DNA from: a bacterium
Lineage (GTDB): Bacteria > B130-G9
Assembly (NCBI GenBank): GCA_021160245.1
Contig: JAGHCW010000237.1
Location: 1-8,770 of the forward strand
Length of the DNA stretch: 8,770 bases
Direction: 5' to 3'
In this document: piece by piece, positions 6,918 through 8,770 of the stretch
How positions within the stretch are numbered: the first letter of the stretch is position 1
How the letters are laid out: every line of letters begins with the position of its first letter
The notes under the pieces: model-generated
The model's input: only the letters and a program-made list of their open reading frames with translations
Told to the model about the DNA's origin: nothing
The model's database searches: none
Translations under genes and position numbers: made by a program

Positions 6918-7366
6918 CCCTCCTCTCCTGTTTTATCCGCAGATGTCACAGATTCACGCAGATTAAAGACGAACCTCTTGTATTGAAGGCTTCTAGCGCC
7001 GAAGTTGATGAGTAGGCCCCGCTTCAGACTAGAGGCCTTAAGGTAGTTGATAATCTGCGCCTCCTCGTTTCCTGAGATTCGCTGGAGAGCTTTCAGTTCC
7101 ACGATCACCGAGTCAAAGCAAATGAAATCAGCTTGATAAAACGCATTCAGAACATCCCCACGATAACACACAGACAGGCGTTTCTCCCGCTCAAAGGGAA
7201 TACTCCGAATCTGAAATTCCCGCTGCAGCGCTTCCTGATAGACCGCCTCCAAGAAGCCATTCCCCAATTCGCTGTGAACCGCCATCGCCGCGCCAATAAT
7301 CGCGTATGTTTGCGGGTCTCGGTCCCCAGAATAATCTGCGTTAATCTGTGTAATCTGCGGATTCAT
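6914..7366 (-). CDS. GxxExxY family protein (PD-(D/E)XK-like, role unknown)
   Basis: This 150-residue protein belongs to the GxxExxY family, named for the motif seen here as G37-FL-E40-AV-Y43 in '[13 protein letters not shown]'. A nuclease-like pattern follows: D80 in 'YQADFICFD', then E90-L-K92 in 'VIVELKAL', which fits a PD-(D/E)XK fold. No biochemical role is established to my knowledge. The start ATG at 7364-7366 overlaps the mod stop as ATGA, with GGAGG 7 bases upstream; the stop overlaps the dinD start in the same way. Its ends are unusual: residues 2-11 ([10 protein letters not shown]) and 135-144 ([10 protein letters not shown]) are encoded by inverted-repeat arms (7332-7363 and 6934-6965) that also occur inside mod. 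The native domain is therefore probably about residues 18-133, with repeat-derived tails. Confidence 0.88.
   Translation of the reverse strand: MNPQITQINADYSGDRDPQTYAIIGAAMAVHSELGNGFLEAVYQEALQREFQIRSIPFEREKRLSVCYRGDVLNAFYQADFICFDSVIVELKALQRISGNEEAQIINYLKASSLKRGLLINFGARSLQYKRFVFNLRESVTSADKTGEEG
6934..6965. repeat. Dispersed inverted-repeat arm at the 3' end of the GxxExxY gene
   Basis: This 32-base arm, read on the + strand, begins TATCCGCAGAT and ends ACGCAGATTA. It matches the reverse complement of 7332-7363 at 28 of 32 positions, and matches the arm at 8240-8269 inside mod at 26 of 30. On the - strand it encodes [10 protein letters not shown]. Confidence 0.9.
7332..7363. repeat. Dispersed inverted-repeat arm at the 5' end of the GxxExxY gene
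   Basis: This is the partner of the 6934-6965 arm, in inverted orientation. It ends three bases before the first base of the GxxExxY ATG and shares its last base with the mod stop codon. It matches the mod arm 8286-8314 at 25 of 28 aligned positions and on the - strand encodes [10 protein letters not shown]. Confidence 0.9.
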
Positions 7367-8770
7367 ACTGCTACCTCCACGATCGTCATCGTGTCAGTGC
7401 CGAAGATATCGACGACCTTCACGGCGAGCTTGCGGCGGCCCGGTCGGCATTCGTGGAAGACGCTCATAAGATCGAGCGAGCGGTCTTTCTTGGTGCGGAA
7501 GGACTGCCACTCGTTCTCGAATATGTAATCACCCGTCCAGCGCTCCTCCCATTCGCCTGTCTCCTCGCTCTTCACGCGGATGATCTCGCGCTTGCTCTCA
7601 TAGTCGAAATCAACCGCCCAGTAATCGATCCAGTCCGTCCACTTCTGGGTGAGCACCTCACGGCTGACTATCCCGTGCGAGTCCTTGCTCACCTTGATAA
7701 TCTGCCCCTTCTCGACAACGATCTTGCTCCTCTTGTCCTTCAGAGTGGCCTCGGCAGCCGCGATGGAATCCTGGGAATAGAAGACCGAGAAATCTGTCAG
7801 CTCGACGGCCACTTTGTTCCCCTTAACGTGCGGTTTGACCTCGATGAAGGAGACGTCGTGGAAGACGACTTGGTTCTTTTCCACCGCCCGCTTGTCGAAG
7901 ACATCGGCGGGGATGTACTTCGCGGCAATGTCAATCCCCTTGCCTCGCGCCTCGTCTAAAACGTTCGGGAAGAGGCCCATCTCGAACTCAAAGCCCAGAA
8001 TGTCAACGCGCGTGATGTGCTTCTTTCGACATTCGAGAATTATCTCCTCCACAAAGAGGCGCGTTACGGGCAGGTTGACCGGACCGACGGCTACTAACCG
8101 TCCAGATTTCTTGCCATTGAAGGTTTTGAAACCATCTGTCTTCTCGGCGCGGTAGGCCTTAAGGATGAGATCGAGGAAGGCGGCCTCCTTTTCCTCGAGA
8201 TTGCGCCGTTTGAGTTCATCTCTATCCGCAGATATTTCGTCCGCAGATTGCACAGATTTCCGCAGATTATTATTCCCTTTTTCTTCATCTGCGTTCATCT
8301 GCGTAATCTGTGGATCAACTCCTATATAATACTGCCGCTCGTACTTGCCCAAGTTCAATATCTCAAAGGCGCGATAATTCTCACCCTTCGCCTTCAACTG
8401 CCGCTGAACGCCGATCATCCGCTTCCGCGTCGTGTGGATGGCGAATTTCCCTAAATCGCTGACAATCCACTTCCGCCCCAACTTCTCCGCTACCGCCGCC
8501 GTCGTCCCAGAACCGCAGAAAAAGTCTGCAACCAGATCGCCCTCGTTGGAGGAGGCTTTGATGATTCGGCCAAGCATAGCTTCGGGTTTTTGGGTGGGAT
8601 AATTCACGCGCTCTCTAGCAGTGGGCGCCAATAATATATCTGGCCATAGTGAAGATGCTGCAACACCCGGACGTTCATCCAGGAAGTACTTTATGTAGGG
8701 CTGGCCGGTACTGCTGTAATACAACTTCCCTTCCCGGTCAAGATCTTCCATATTCTTCCTTGAAAATGCC
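7363..8770 (-). CDS. mod: Type III-like DNA methyltransferase Mod (5' end outside the window)
   Basis: The C-terminal 468 residues of a site-specific DNA-methyltransferase are present; the frame runs open through the window edge. Family members transfer a methyl group from S-adenosylmethionine to DNA, usually to adenine N6, and Mod also gives Res its sequence specificity. Beta-class motif order is visible: motif X 'YPTQKP' (8584-8601), then motif I 'DFFCGSGTT' (8500-8526), which binds the cofactor. The catalytic DPPY motif should lie in the missing N-terminal part. A long C-terminal region ends in '[19 protein letters not shown]', which looks complete. An inserted repeat (8240-8314) adds about 30 residues between 'RQYYIGV' and '[15 protein letters not shown]' without breaking the frame. 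The stop overlaps the next start (ATGA). The ATG at 8749-8751 is internal: the preceding codons read HFSRKN with no stop or SD. Confidence 0.92.
   Translation of the reverse strand, partial: AFSRKNMEDLDREGKLYYSSTGQPYIKYFLDERPGVAASSLWPDILLAPTARERVNYPTQKPEAMLGRIIKASSNEGDLVADFFCGSGTTAAVAEKLGRKWIVSDLGKFAIHTTRKRMIGVQRQLKAKGENYRAFEILNLGKYERQYYIGVDPQITQMNADEEKGNNNLRKSVQSADEISADRDELKRRNLEEKEAAFLDLILKAYRAEKTDGFKTFNGKKSGRLVAVGPVNLPVTRLFVEEIILECRKKHITRVDILGFEFEMGLFPNVLDEARGKGIDIAAKYIPADVFDKRAVEKNQVVFHDVSFIEVKPHVKGNKVAVELTDFSVFYSQDSIAAAEATLKDKRSKIVVEKGQIIKVSKDSHGIVSREVLTQKWTDWIDYWAVDFDYESKREIIRVKSEETGEWEERWTGDYIFENEWQSFRTKKDRSLDLMSVFHECRPGRRKLAVKVVDIFGTDTMTIVEVAV
8240..8314. repeat. Palindromic dispersed element inserted in frame within mod
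   Basis: Two arms, 8240-8269 and 8286-8314, are imperfect reverse complements (about 22 of 29 aligned positions) around a 16-base spacer. They are homologous to the arms flanking the GxxExxY gene. A further partial unit, TATCCGCAGAT, at 8223-8233 repeats the outer end of the left arm and could be a duplication or a degraded extra copy. On the - strand the element encodes [10 protein letters not shown], a short linker EEKGNN, and [10 protein letters not shown], the same reading phase as in the GxxExxY gene. It falls in a hydrophilic part of Mod between the catalytic region and the C-terminal domain. Confidence 0.9.

Noticed and set aside
7453-7959. 168-codon + strand open frame opposite mod
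   Set aside because: It lies wholly antisense to a clearly coding Mod frame, shows no recognisable motif, and is explained by codon bias of the real gene.
8223-8316. CRISPR array or tandem repeat in mod
   Set aside because: The units are inverted rather than evenly spaced direct repeats, lie inside a coding frame, and match the arms around the GxxExxY gene.

Overview
The window is bacterial. It holds a housekeeping lon gene on the + strand facing an accessory, defence-type operon on the - strand. I cannot name the organism. Non-clustered genes, bacterial Shine-Dalgarno (SD) sites and a sigma70-like promoter say only 'bacterium'. Dispersed repeats of the 'PQITQINAD / NLRxSVxSAD' kind and a GxxExxY gene suggest an environmental lineage with many such repeats; that is inference.

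Layout. 1-555: a remnant of a type IIG-like restriction-methyltransferase N-terminus (- strand, 110-388), then a near-consensus promoter (480-508). 556-2985: complete canonical LonA protease (809 aa) with Walker A, Walker B and the Ser/Lys dyad intact. 2986-3253: convergent gap without an assignable gene; a start-less, coding-like frame covers its res-proximal part. 3254-8770: six - strand genes transcribed from the right edge inward: mod (5' end outside the window), a GxxExxY gene, a truncated dinD, mntA, hepT and res. At most boundaries the genes overlap by 1-8 bases, so the set looks like one translationally coupled operon.

Function. mod and res form a type III-like restriction-modification (R-M) pair: a beta-class methyltransferase and a DEAH helicase with a C-terminal PD-(D/E)XK nuclease site. 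Between them lie an MNT-HEPN toxin-antitoxin pair (mntA-hepT), a GxxExxY protein of unknown role and a DinD fragment. The simplest reading is an R-M operon with an embedded addiction or abortive-infection module, decorated by smaller inserted pieces.

Most notable structure: a dispersed inverted-repeat element occurs twice. In mod it sits inside the reading frame as two ~30-bp arms around a 16-bp spacer, adding about 30 residues without breaking the gene. Immediately downstream, the same arms in the same orientation flank the GxxExxY gene and supply its first ~11 and some of its last codons. The two copies look like 'empty' and 'loaded' versions of one element. A perfect 30-bp palindrome also lies inside the dinD fragment.
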